NCBI GenBank assembly: GCA_025056255.1
Contig: JANWVT010000008.1
Location: 1 to 64,000, forward strand
Direction of reading: 5' to 3'
Origin: Bernardetiaceae bacterium
GTDB taxonomy: Bacteria; Bacteroidota; Bacteroidia; Cytophagales; Thermoflexibacteraceae
Length of the DNA: 64,000 nt
This document shows positions 1 through 6,949 of the stretch, one piece after another. Positions within the stretch are counted from its first letter, which is position 1. Each line of letters begins with the position of its first letter. Made by a program: the position numbers and the translations under genes. Under the pieces are notes generated by a model, which saw only the letters and a program-made list of their open reading frames with translations, was not told the origin of the DNA and ran no database searches.

Positions 1-175
1 CAACGGCGTACCCACAGGCGTGGAAGTATCGGCGGCGATGCAGCACGGCGGACCGTTCCCCGCCACCACCGATGCGCGCTTCGGTTCGGTCGGTACGGAT
101 GCCATGCGTCGCTTTTTGCGCCCCGTTGCGTTGCAGAATTGCGCGGATGGAATCATTGACGATTTGGGATTTTAG
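1..175 (+). CDS. Aldehyde dehydrogenase, 2,5-dioxovalerate (ketoglutarate semialdehyde) type, C-terminal end
   Basis: Only the last 57 codons are in the window, read from base 2 to the TAG at 173-175. The stretch GVEVSAAMQHGGPFPATTD followed by RFGSVGTDAMRRFLRPV is typical of the C-terminus of NADP-dependent alpha-ketoglutaric semialdehyde dehydrogenases, which oxidise 2,5-dioxopentanoate to 2-oxoglutarate in sugar-acid or hydroxyproline breakdown. Family members usually stop soon after the RPV..QN segment; here about ten more residues (ending IIDDLGF) follow. They come from a direct repeat GATTTGGGATT that spans the stop codon. Family call is fairly sure, exact substrate is inferred. Confidence 0.75.
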   Translation, partial: NGVPTGVEVSAAMQHGGPFPATTDARFGSVGTDAMRRFLRPVALQNCADGIIDDLGF

Positions 176-184
176 ATTTGGGAT
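161..184. repeat. Short direct repeat GATTTGGGATT across the stop codon
   Basis: GATTTGGGATT occurs at 161-171 and again at 175-185, separated by only three bases. The first copy encodes the last residues of the aldehyde dehydrogenase and the second follows its stop codon. A related pattern, GGATTTCGGATTTCGG on the minus strand, lies near 47890-47910. Confidence 0.6.
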
Positions 185-286
185 TGACGCTTTTTTGTAA
201 GCACATGAAAAAATCAGTGGAAATTAGCGTTCAAGCACGGATTTTTTGACGGGGTTTGTGTTAAATCAATTGCATCTTCGCGTACT

Positions 287-398
287 TTGCGGGGGAAACC
301 GTGTTTCCCCAACCCTGTTAGCGGTTGTAAGACCCTAATAGTGGTTTAACATGATATGATACACTTGCAGCCGTGCTTGCAGCCGCTGTTAGGGTTTA
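287..398 (+). promoter_or_regulatory. Structured leader region upstream of hisC
   Basis: The 284-base gap before hisC contains two inverted repeats. GGGGAAAC and GTTTCCCC pair over a three-base loop near 292-310. AACCCT...AGCGG near 311-325 can pair with CCGCT...AGGGTT near 384-397, with a three-base internal loop. A direct repeat CTTGCAGCCG lies between the arms (about 366-388). No known riboswitch or His-codon leader peptide was recognised. The structure is visible; a regulatory role is inference. Confidence 0.3.
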
Positions 399-459
399 AA
401 AAATTTCCACCCCGTCAGCGGACGAAGTCTCTGCCGGCGGTTCGTTAAAAATAACAGAC

Positions 460-1521
460 ATGACCACTACCAATACATTCAATATCAGCCAGTTGCTGCG
501 CCCCCACATTGCGGGGCTGAAACCGTATTCATCTGCCCGCGACGAGTATAGCGGCAAAGAAGGCATATTTTTGGATGCCAACGAAAATGCCTTTGGCTCT
601 GTTACCGAGCAGGCATTTAACCGCTATCCCGACCCTTACCAGCACGAACTGAAAGCCAAAATTGCCGAGTTGAAACACTGCCGCCCCGAACAGATTTTTC
701 TGGGCAACGGCAGCGACGAGGCGATAGACTTGCTCTACCGCGCCTTTTGCGAACCGCATCTGGACAACGTAATTATTTGTCCACCAACCTACGGCATGTA
801 CGAAGTCAGCGCGGAAATCAATTGCGTAGAAGTGCGCCGTGTACCGCTCACCGCCGAGTTCCAACTGCAACCGCAGGCTATCATGGAAGCAGTGGATTGG
901 CATACCAAGATGATTTTCGTTTGTTCGCCCAACAACCCGACTGCCAACAACATGGCACCGGACGACATCCGCTACCTGCTGGAACATTTCCACGGGCTGG
1001 TGGTGGTGGATGAAGCCTATATTGACTTCACCACACAGCCGAGTTTTGTTGGGTCGCTGGAAAAATACGCCAATTTGGTAGTGTTGCAGACCTTCTCTAA
1101 GGCGTGGGGCTTGGCTGCACTGCGCTTGGGTATGGCTTTTGCTTCGCCCGACATTATCCGCGTGCTGAACAAGATTAAGCCCCCGTACAACATCAATGGC
1201 GTAACCCAACAGTTGGCACTGGTCGGTTTGAGCCGCACCGATACTTTCCGCGAAATGGTGAACGAAACACTGCAACAGCGCGAACTGCTGGCAGCTACGC
1301 TCAAATCGTTGCCGCAAGTGCTGCATGTGTACCCGTCGGATGCCAACTTTTTGCTAGTGAAAGTGTCGCGCCCGAAGGAATTGTACGATTTCCTGACGCA
1401 AAAACAGGTGATTGTGCGCGACCGCTCCAAACTGGCACTTTGCGAAGGCTGCCTGCGCATCACGGTAGGCACTGCCGAGGAAAACCGACAACTGGCGGCT
1501 GCCATTCAGCAGTTTGTGTAG
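460..1521 (+). CDS. hisC: Histidinol-phosphate aminotransferase
   Basis: This PLP enzyme of fold type I converts imidazole-acetol phosphate and glutamate to L-histidinol phosphate in histidine synthesis. The 353-residue length is normal. Visible features are DANENAFG near residue 38, the cofactor-contacting LGNGSDEAID around 80, CSPNNPT around 155, VVDEAYIDF around 181, and the PLP lysine K214 in TFSKAWGLAALRLG. The other his genes are not in this window, so hisC is outside any his operon seen here. Its TAG stop is followed with no gap by the ATG of the next gene, an AAA ATPase, which suggests translational coupling of two functionally unrelated proteins. Confidence 0.93.
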   Translation: MTTTNTFNISQLLRPHIAGLKPYSSARDEYSGKEGIFLDANENAFGSVTEQAFNRYPDPYQHELKAKIAELKHCRPEQIFLGNGSDEAIDLLYRAFCEPHLDNVIICPPTYGMYEVSAEINCVEVRRVPLTAEFQLQPQAIMEAVDWHTKMIFVCSPNNPTANNMAPDDIRYLLEHFHGLVVVDEAYIDFTTQPSFVGSLEKYANLVVLQTFSKAWGLAALRLGMAFASPDIIRVLNKIKPPYNINGVTQQLALVGLSRTDTFREMVNETLQQRELLAATLKSLPQVLHVYPSDANFLLVKVSRPKELYDFLTQKQVIVRDRSKLALCEGCLRITVGTAEENRQLAAAIQQFV

Positions 1522-2958
1522 ATGGATGACATCCTGAAATATTACCTTGCTAATACGCTTGCCACGCCGCCGGTGATGGCAGGGCGGCTGATGAATCCTA
1601 TTACGCATATGCATTACCCTGAAAGGCAGGTATATGCGCGTTTGCAAAAGTATGCCGATGATTTTTTTGCCAAAGGTGCCGAGCCGCGTTTCATCAGCCT
1701 GACCGGGTTGCGTGGTGTAGGAAAAACTACGCTGCTCTGGCAAATGGCTAATCATATTAGCAATCGTTACGGGCAATCGGTTTATTTCTTCAATGTCAAT
1801 ACGCTTAAAAATCTGAATATCAGCTTATTTACTGCGCTGGAAGCCTTTCAGCAACACATCATACAACAGCGTTTCAACGCATTGACCACACCGATTGTAT
1901 TGCTTTTTGATGAAGTACAGGACGATGAAAAATGGGCACAAACGCTGAAAATTTTATATGATGAAGCAAGAACGGCATTCATTCTTTGTACAGGTTCATC
2001 TGCCCTGCTGCTCAATAGCACGGCAGATTTGTCAAGACGAATGTACCTGCAACGGGTGTTCCCATACAGTTTCAGCGAGTTGCTGACGGTTCAGAATGCC
2101 ATGCAGCCTGCGCTGAATTTGTCTGTACCCGACAGGCAACTTTCCGAACAACTCAAAGCAATCATTTTTTACAGTGAAGACGCTCATTCCTGCCATCAGC
2201 AACTCATTGATATTCAGGGAAAAGTACAGCCTATCATCCACGATTGGCAATCGCAACTGCCCGACCTGCCGGAACGCTACATCAATTACCTGAATTTTCC
2301 CAACCTGTTGTTTTATGACGATTTAGACGCAGTTTATCAAACTATTCTTGACTTGCTGAAACGCATTATTTATGAAGATATTCCGATGCTCAAACCTGCA
2401 TATAGCGATTTGGGCACCATAGAAAAATTGATGTTACGGCTGGCAGGTTCTGATGAAGTCAATCCCGAAAGACTGGCGGGCATTATCGGCATGAAGCAAC
2501 AGGCTATCCATGAACTGATGGACTTGCTTGTCAAAGCTGAACTGATGCACGTGCTACTGCCTTTTGGCGGACTTGACAGCCGCATTAACAAGCATAAAAA
2601 AGCATTTTTTATGTCGCCTTCATTGCGACGTGCGCTGCTTTACACACTCTATGGGCAAACATTACCCGAACAGTTCCGCAGCAAGCTGCTAGAAGATATA
2701 GTGATGATGTATCTGAAAAAAACTTTAACAGAAAGCATTATTTCATTTACCGGCGGTAGTGCGGCAGCCAATCCCGATTTTGTGATTGAAACGCGGGAAC
2801 GCCCGCTTGTACTGGAAGTTGGCACGCATAAAACAAGCATTGCGCAGGCGCGTGCGATTCCTGCCCGCTACGGGCTGTTAGTTTCAGGCGGCAGCGATAC
2901 GCCCCTATTGAAAGAAAACACCGTTCAAATACCCTTTAACTGGTTTTTATTGTTGTAG
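1522..2958 (+). CDS. AAA ATPase with C-terminal DUF4143-like nuclease-fold domain
   Basis: This 478-residue protein belongs to the AAA_14/DUF4143 group of P-loop ATPases. Walker A is GLRGVGKTT (62-70) and Walker B is IVLLFDEVQDD (about 125-134). GSSALLL (near 160) followed by SRRMYLQRVFPYSFSE matches the sensor and arginine region of these proteins. A winged-helix-like stretch lies near 310-350. The C-terminal 90 residues, with VIETRERPLVLEVGTHK, resemble the degenerate PD-(D/E)xK domain usual for DUF4143 ATPases. Cellular role is unknown for the family. It starts immediately after the hisC stop codon. Function beyond ATP hydrolysis is not claimed. Confidence 0.8.
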   Translation: MDDILKYYLANTLATPPVMAGRLMNPITHMHYPERQVYARLQKYADDFFAKGAEPRFISLTGLRGVGKTTLLWQMANHISNRYGQSVYFFNVNTLKNLNISLFTALEAFQQHIIQQRFNALTTPIVLLFDEVQDDEKWAQTLKILYDEARTAFILCTGSSALLLNSTADLSRRMYLQRVFPYSFSELLTVQNAMQPALNLSVPDRQLSEQLKAIIFYSEDAHSCHQQLIDIQGKVQPIIHDWQSQLPDLPERYINYLNFPNLLFYDDLDAVYQTILDLLKRIIYEDIPMLKPAYSDLGTIEKLMLRLAGSDEVNPERLAGIIGMKQQAIHELMDLLVKAELMHVLLPFGGLDSRINKHKKAFFMSPSLRRALLYTLYGQTLPEQFRSKLLEDIVMMYLKKTLTESIISFTGGSAAANPDFVIETRERPLVLEVGTHKTSIAQARAIPARYGLLVSGGSDTPLLKENTVQIPFNWFLLL

Positions 2959-3003
2959 TAGAGAAACGGTACGCCGTGTCCTGCAAGGTAGCGTACCTGT
3001 ATG

Positions 3004-3040
3004 AGAGAAATAACATTTCTCAAAGAAATGTTACTTCTCT
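3004..3040 (+). terminator. 17-bp stem-loop between the AAA ATPase gene and nuoI
   Basis: AGAGAAATAACATTTCT (3004-3020) pairs with AGAAATGTTACTTCTCT (3024-3040) with one mismatch and a three-base loop. No T-run follows. A smaller inverted repeat GGTACGC/GCGTACC lies just upstream, near 2969-2997. It could terminate the upstream transcript or act in the nuoI leader. The structure is seen; the role is inferred. Confidence 0.45.
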
Positions 3041-3067
3041 GCCCCATTAGTTGCAAGTATTTCCTCA

Positions 3068-3075
3068 TAACTTTG
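3068..3075 (+). promoter_or_regulatory. Bacteroidetes -7 promoter element for nuoI
   Basis: TAACTTTG matches the Bacteroidetes -7 consensus TAnnTTTG and ends seven bases before the nuoI ATG at 3083. A TTTG at the normal -33 spacing is not present; TTG occurs at 3051-3053, closer than usual. The leader would be extremely short. Confidence 0.4.
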
Positions 3076-3082
3076 TGTAGCT

Positions 3083-3778
3083 ATGTCCTACTTGCAAAAC
3101 ATCCTCATTGCTGCCCGCACCCTTTGGGAAGGAATGCGCCTGACCGGCAAGCACCTGCGCGATGCCATCCGCAAACCGCGACAGGGGACACTGCCCGTTA
3201 GCGATGTGCAGTATTTTCATCAGGAACAGGGCATTGTAACGCTGCAATATCCCAAAGAGCAGCTGCCCGTACCCGATAACGGACGCTACAAACTGCACAA
3301 CGAGATAGAAGACTGCATCGTTTGCGACAAGTGCGCCAAAATCTGTCCCGTCAATTGCATTGATATTGAGGCAATTAAAGCCCCTGAACCCATCGGAACG
3401 GCTTCCGACGGCACGCCCATTCGCCTCTACGCGGCGAAGTTTGATATTGACATGGCAAAATGTTGCTTTTGTGGACTTTGTACGACTGTTTGCCCGACCG
3501 AATGCCTCACCATGACCCCCGAATACGATTTCAGCGTGTTCAACTTGGAAGAAATGAATTTCAAATTTTCCAACATGAGCGAGGAAGAAGTTGCCTTGCG
3601 TCGTGCCGAAGCTGCCGAGCGAGAAGCTGCCAAAGCTGCTGCCAAACAATTGGCTGCCACCGAGCCTAAAACGACCGAAACTGCAACAGAGAGCAACACT
3701 GCACCTGCACCCAAACCGGCAGTCAAGCCCAAGTTGGTGATGAAAAAGCCGCCTGTCCCCCCACCTGCCGAATCGTAA
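3083..3778 (+). CDS. nuoI: NADH-quinone oxidoreductase subunit I (two 4Fe-4S ferredoxin)
   Basis: NuoI carries clusters N6a and N6b, which pass electrons along the peripheral arm of complex I. Both motifs are complete: C78-x2-C81-x2-C84-x3-C88-P and C127-x2-C130-x2-C133-x3-C137-P. At 231 residues it is longer than typical NuoI because of a C-terminal tail (about 170-231) that is Ala/Glu-rich, then Pro/Lys/Thr-rich. nuoJ follows after three bases. No other nuo gene is adjacent: upstream is hisC and its ATPase, downstream a small helical protein. The complex I genes are therefore split in this genome. Confidence 0.93.
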   Translation: MSYLQNILIAARTLWEGMRLTGKHLRDAIRKPRQGTLPVSDVQYFHQEQGIVTLQYPKEQLPVPDNGRYKLHNEIEDCIVCDKCAKICPVNCIDIEAIKAPEPIGTASDGTPIRLYAAKFDIDMAKCCFCGLCTTVCPTECLTMTPEYDFSVFNLEEMNFKFSNMSEEEVALRRAEAAEREAAKAAAKQLAATEPKTTETATESNTAPAPKPAVKPKLVMKKPPVPPPAES

Positions 3779-3781
3779 CGC

Positions 3782-4264
3782 ATGGAAAACAGACTGTTGT
3801 TTTATCCCCTTGCCCTGATGGCGGTCAGCGCCGCGCTGTATGTGCTCTTCACAAGCAACCTGATGCGTGCCGCACTTGCCCTGATGATGGTATTTCTCTC
3901 ATTAGCAGGCATTTACGCGCTGGCAGGGGCTGAGTTTGTCGCGGCGGCGCAAATCATGGTCTATGCAGGCGGCATCCTGATTATACTGGTGTTTGGGCTG
4001 ATGTTCACTTCTGAAAAAGACGGGCGACCTGCTACCTCTTCTCATCAATACCGAGGCGCGGCTGCCGTGCTGGGCATGGCACTGTTGGCTGCATTAGTAC
4101 GACTGGGGCTGCATCTGCCACCAACACCGCAACAGGCAGCACCCCCTTCTATTGCCGATTTGGGAACGGCACTGCTCACCGATTACGTATTACCTTTGGA
4201 AACACTGGCAATGCTATTGCTGCTGGCGTTGGTCGCAAGCGTATATATTGCCGCACAAAAGTAA
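3782..4264 (+). CDS. nuoJ: NADH-quinone oxidoreductase subunit J
   Basis: NuoJ is a membrane subunit of complex I whose third helix links quinone chemistry to proton pumping. The 160-residue protein has five predicted membrane helices. The stretch EFVAAAQIMVYAGGILIILV (residues about 58-77) is the conserved TM3 region of the family. The gene follows nuoI by three bases, and both are likely on one transcript. nuoK, which normally comes next, is absent; the next gene encodes an unrelated charged helical protein. Confidence 0.9.
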   Translation: MENRLLFYPLALMAVSAALYVLFTSNLMRAALALMMVFLSLAGIYALAGAEFVAAAQIMVYAGGILIILVFGLMFTSEKDGRPATSSHQYRGAAAVLGMALLAALVRLGLHLPPTPQQAAPPSIADLGTALLTDYVLPLETLAMLLLLALVASVYIAAQK

Positions 4265-4333
4265 AATTAACAATTTATTTATTTGCTTACAGGTCAAGCG
4301 TTTGTTAGATTTGTTTACAAAGAGTAAAACACC

Positions 4334-4807
4334 ATGAGCGAAATCCCACCTAACAGCGCCCTTATGCCCTCAGAAGCGCCCAAGCAAGAGCAGGGCAAAT
4401 TTGACTTTAACAAACTGATGGACGATGCCAAAGCTATCTTGGGCATTTTACAAGAAAAAGGCAGCGAAGTTGCCAAAGAAATCCAGGAAGAACTGGAAGA
4501 GATTCGTGCCAAAATTGCCGATGAAGCTACTCGCGAAGAGTATAAGAAAAAGGCTGTGGATACCTTTGAATCTATCAAGAGCCGCGTAAAAGAGTTAGCA
4601 GACGATGCTGATGACCAAATCAAAGAAACCTTTGCTGACTTGCGCAAAGAGTTTGACGAAACATTAGCCAAAGCTAAAAGCGGCGAACTGATGAAAGACA
4701 TTCGCGAAGAGTTAGAGGAGTTTAAAGAAGACGTACAGGAAGCTTTTGAAGGGCTGAAAAATCGCTTCTTCGGTGAAAAGAAAAGTGATAGTAATGACGG
4801 CAAATGA
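4334..4807 (+). CDS. Highly charged helical protein of unknown function
   Basis: I do not recognise a named family. The 157-residue product has no signal peptide or membrane segment. From about residue 22 onward it is almost all amphipathic helix rich in Glu, Lys, Asp and Ala, with heptad-like spacing (for example KEIQEELEEIRAKIADE). It resembles apolipoprotein-like or YtxH-tail sequences, which are only compositional matches. It lies 69 bases after nuoJ and may be cotranscribed with nuoIJ. A soluble coiled-coil or membrane-surface protein is the most that can be inferred. Confidence 0.7.
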   Translation: MSEIPPNSALMPSEAPKQEQGKFDFNKLMDDAKAILGILQEKGSEVAKEIQEELEEIRAKIADEATREEYKKKAVDTFESIKSRVKELADDADDQIKETFADLRKEFDETLAKAKSGELMKDIREELEEFKEDVQEAFEGLKNRFFGEKKSDSNDGK

Positions 4808-4833
4808 AATGTGTACCAAGTAAGCACATTTCA
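4805..4833 (+). terminator. Inverted repeat after the helical protein gene
   Basis: TGAAATGTG (4805-4813) and CACATTTCA (4825-4833) form a perfect 9-bp stem over an 11-base loop. The arm starts at the stop codon. No clear T-run follows, so the terminator call is moderate. A second perfect stem, CTTAGCAATA/TATTGCTAAG at 4871-4895, lies further down, after a TAATTTTG box at 4862-4869 that may serve the next gene. Confidence 0.4.
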
Positions 4834-4870
4834 AAGCAGTAGGCAATAATAACAATTTAACTAATTTTGA

Positions 4871-4895
4871 CTTAGCAATATGTCATATTGCTAAG
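4871..4895 (+). promoter_or_regulatory. Perfect 10-bp stem-loop in the leader of the DUF6132 gene
   Basis: CTTAGCAATA pairs perfectly with TATTGCTAAG over the loop TGTCA. It sits two bases after a TAATTTTG -7-like box (4862-4869) and 27 bases before the next start codon, so it would be at the 5' end of that mRNA. A role in mRNA stability or an operator is possible; neither is shown. Confidence 0.35.
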
Positions 4896-4922
4896 GCTAA
4901 CTGCTGGCTAACTTGTAAATAG

Positions 4923-5120
4923 ATGTGGTTAAAATACAAAACTTGGCTATTGCTGTTTATTGGGATTTTGATAGGCAGCTTAGCAGGCTGGTTGTTATGG
5001 TATTATGTTGGCTGTTCAACCGGCACATGTCCTATTGTTTCTAACCCATACATCAGCACAATATATGGCGGTGTTGTAGGGTTGTTACTCTTCTTTCCTG
5101 AGCGAGCTCGTTCTGTTTAA
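4923..5120 (+). CDS. DUF6132 family small membrane protein
   Basis: This is a 65-residue protein with two membrane segments (about 8-28 and 42-58). Between them lies the motif GCSTGTCPIVSNPYIS, which is characteristic of the DUF6132 family. These small proteins are widespread in Bacteroidetes and other anaerobic or facultative bacteria, and are often seen near thioredoxin or rhodanese genes. No such partner is adjacent here. The two conserved cysteines (in CSTGTC) could bind a metal or take part in thiol chemistry; that is inference. Function is unknown. Confidence 0.8.
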   Translation: MWLKYKTWLLLFIGILIGSLAGWLLWYYVGCSTGTCPIVSNPYISTIYGGVVGLLLFFPERARSV

Positions 5121-5611
5121 AACTGCTATTGGATACTTGTATAAAGTACATGGTCATATAACGCGGGTGTGCCATTCAAGGATTTGAAAAGCGTAGTTGC
5201 CATGCTACTAACTTAGCCTGAGGTTTGGAAGTTTTTTAAAATCTTCAAGAGCTGCAAGTAAAGATACCTGATTGTGCATAAGAGCACATGCAACGGCGTA
5301 AGGGGCGTTTTCACATTTTGGGTTTGGGCAATTGGCAGCTTGGTTATGGGTTTATTCGCAATTAGTAGAAACGTTGCACGCAACATCTCTGCCGATGCGG
5401 CATACAACGTTTCGCTCTTGCTTTTGCTCGTGTTCTTGCGAACAACCTCGCTGCAAGTTACAAGACAGCAAGGTTGTGTTTCAGCTACAAAATATTACAA
5501 TCCTTTTCATCCTACCATCCAATAGTAATTTCGGTTTTTATCCATCAATGTTTGCCCCGGAAAAGCATCAATAGGCTTTTAAAATGCCTAATCAGATTTT
5601 GAAAAACGGCA
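5121..5611. other. Intergenic region with nested inverted repeats
   Basis: This 491-base gap has no convincing gene; the short open frames have no recognisable product. It contains GAAACGTTG (5368-5376) pairing with CAACGTTTC (5405-5413), which encloses GCCG/CGGC around ATG. Next to it ACAACCTCGCTG (5442-5453) pairs with CAGCAAGGTTGT (5466-5477) with one mismatch. It also holds one copy of the core TGCAACGGCG (about 5288) found in the 13-bp repeat family of this window. It lies between two convergent genes. Confidence 0.5.
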
Positions 5612-5618
5612 TTAGGCA
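5577..5618 (-). terminator. Putative terminator of tyrS
   Basis: On the minus strand TGCCTAAT, starting in the tyrS stop codon region (5611-5618), pairs with ATTAGGCA (5585-5592), followed by TTTT. The loop is 18 bases long, so the structure is moderate, but position and T-run fit an intrinsic terminator. Confidence 0.45.
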
Positions 5619-6931
5619 CTTACTCGCACCAGATAGTAGTTTTTCTTGCCTTTTTGAACGAGCAAGTAGCGATTTTGCAATAGCTGAAATTCGCTTAGCT
5701 GCATATTTTCATGTATTTTAATTTTGTTTATGCTTACACCGCCGCCTTGTATCATTTTGCGGGCTTCACTTTTGGAAGAGAAGATTTCATTGCGAGTAAC
5801 AACAGAGAGAAAGTCAACAATATTGCTCTGTAGCGACTCAGCAGGAACTTGCACTTGCGTGACGCCTTCAAATACTGATAGCAACGTGTCTTCATCGATG
5901 CTATTGAGCGCCTCGGTAGTAGCATTGCCAAACAAAATAGCAGAAGCCTGCACGGCTTTTTCGTAGGCAGTTCTGCCATGTACGCGTACAGTAACCTCTT
6001 CGGCAATGGCTTTTTGCAAGATGCGCAAATGAGGAGCTGCAGCATGTTCTGCCTCTAATTTTTCTATGGTTGCGCGGTCTAACAAGGTAAACACCCGAAT
6101 CAGGCGCGGAGCGTCTTCGTCGGCAGTGTTGAGCCAGAATTGATAGAATTTGTAAGGTGAAGTTAGGGTAGGGTCTAACCAAATGTTGCCCCCTTCCGAC
6201 TTGCCAAACTTGCTTCCATCGGCTTTGGTGAGCAGAGGTGCGGTAAGCGCAAAGGCTTCCTGAGCTTGTTCTTTGCTAATGTCGGTTAGTCCGCGTTCAT
6301 GTGCCAGTTTTCTGCGAATCAGTTCGGTACCTGTGGTAATATTGCCCCATTGGTCGGCGCCACCCATTTGCAACCTCATGCCTATTGTTTTGTAGAGGTA
6401 GTAAAAATCGTAGCCTTGCAAAAGTTGGTAGGAGAATTCGGTAAAGCTAATACCTGTTTCCAGGCGCTTTTTCACCGATTCTTTTGCCATCATGTAATTG
6501 ACGGTGATGTACTTACCTGCCTCGCGCAAAAACTGCAAAAAGCCGATGTTTTTAAACCAATCGTAGTTATTCAGCATTTCGGCTTTGTTAGCACCATTTT
6601 CAAAGTCTAAAAAGCGGCGCAGCTGAGCGGCAATAGCTACCTGATTTTGTAGCAGTGTAGCTTGGTCTAAAAATTGCCGTTCGGCAGATTTGCCGGAGGG
6701 GTCGCCAATCATACCAGTAGCGCCACCTACCAGTACATAGGGCTTGTGTCCACAGCGCTGAAAATGTACCAGTAGCATAATGGTAGCCAAATTGCCCACA
6801 TGTAAAGAAGCGGCTGTGGGGTCGAAGCCAATGTATCCGGCAACGGGTTTGTTTTGGTTGAGAAACTCTTCTACGCCGGGTGTGTAGTCATGTAGCATGC
6901 CACGCCAGCGCAATTCTTCTATAAAGTTCAT
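5612..6931 (-). CDS. tyrS: Tyrosyl-tRNA synthetase
   Basis: TyrRS charges tRNA-Tyr with tyrosine. The 439-residue protein has the class I signature in the form HVGN (in [12 protein letters not shown], about 37-48), [13 protein letters not shown], the tyrosine-pocket YDFYYL stretch, the KMSKS-equivalent KFGKSEG (about 242), and a C-terminal S4 RNA-binding domain (from about 365, with [12 protein letters not shown]). Length is normal for bacterial TyrS. It lies 18 bases downstream of the methylmalonyl-CoA mutase gene on the same strand, so the two are probably cotranscribed. Confidence 0.95.
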   Translation of the reverse strand: MNFIEELRWRGMLHDYTPGVEEFLNQNKPVAGYIGFDPTAASLHVGNLATIMLLVHFQRCGHKPYVLVGGATGMIGDPSGKSAERQFLDQATLLQNQVAIAAQLRRFLDFENGANKAEMLNNYDWFKNIGFLQFLREAGKYITVNYMMAKESVKKRLETGISFTEFSYQLLQGYDFYYLYKTIGMRLQMGGADQWGNITTGTELIRRKLAHERGLTDISKEQAQEAFALTAPLLTKADGSKFGKSEGGNIWLDPTLTSPYKFYQFWLNTADEDAPRLIRVFTLLDRATIEKLEAEHAAAPHLRILQKAIAEEVTVRVHGRTAYEKAVQASAILFGNATTEALNSIDEDTLLSVFEGVTQVQVPAESLQSNIVDFLSVVTRNEIFSSKSEARKMIQGGGVSINKIKIHENMQLSEFQLLQNRYLLVQKGKKNYYLVRVSA

Positions 6932-6949
6932 TGTATTGCAAGCAAGGGT

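Noticed and set aside
529-1326. 265-codon minus-strand frame opposite hisC
   Set aside because: It is the shadow of hisC, whose product is certain.
3001-3201. 66-codon frame overlapping the nuoI start
   Set aside because: It runs through the 17-bp hairpin and into nuoI in another frame; nuoI is certain.
5274-5574. Two overlapping small open frames in the tyrS-DUF6132 gap
   Set aside because: They run through the inverted repeats at 5368-5477 and resemble no protein.
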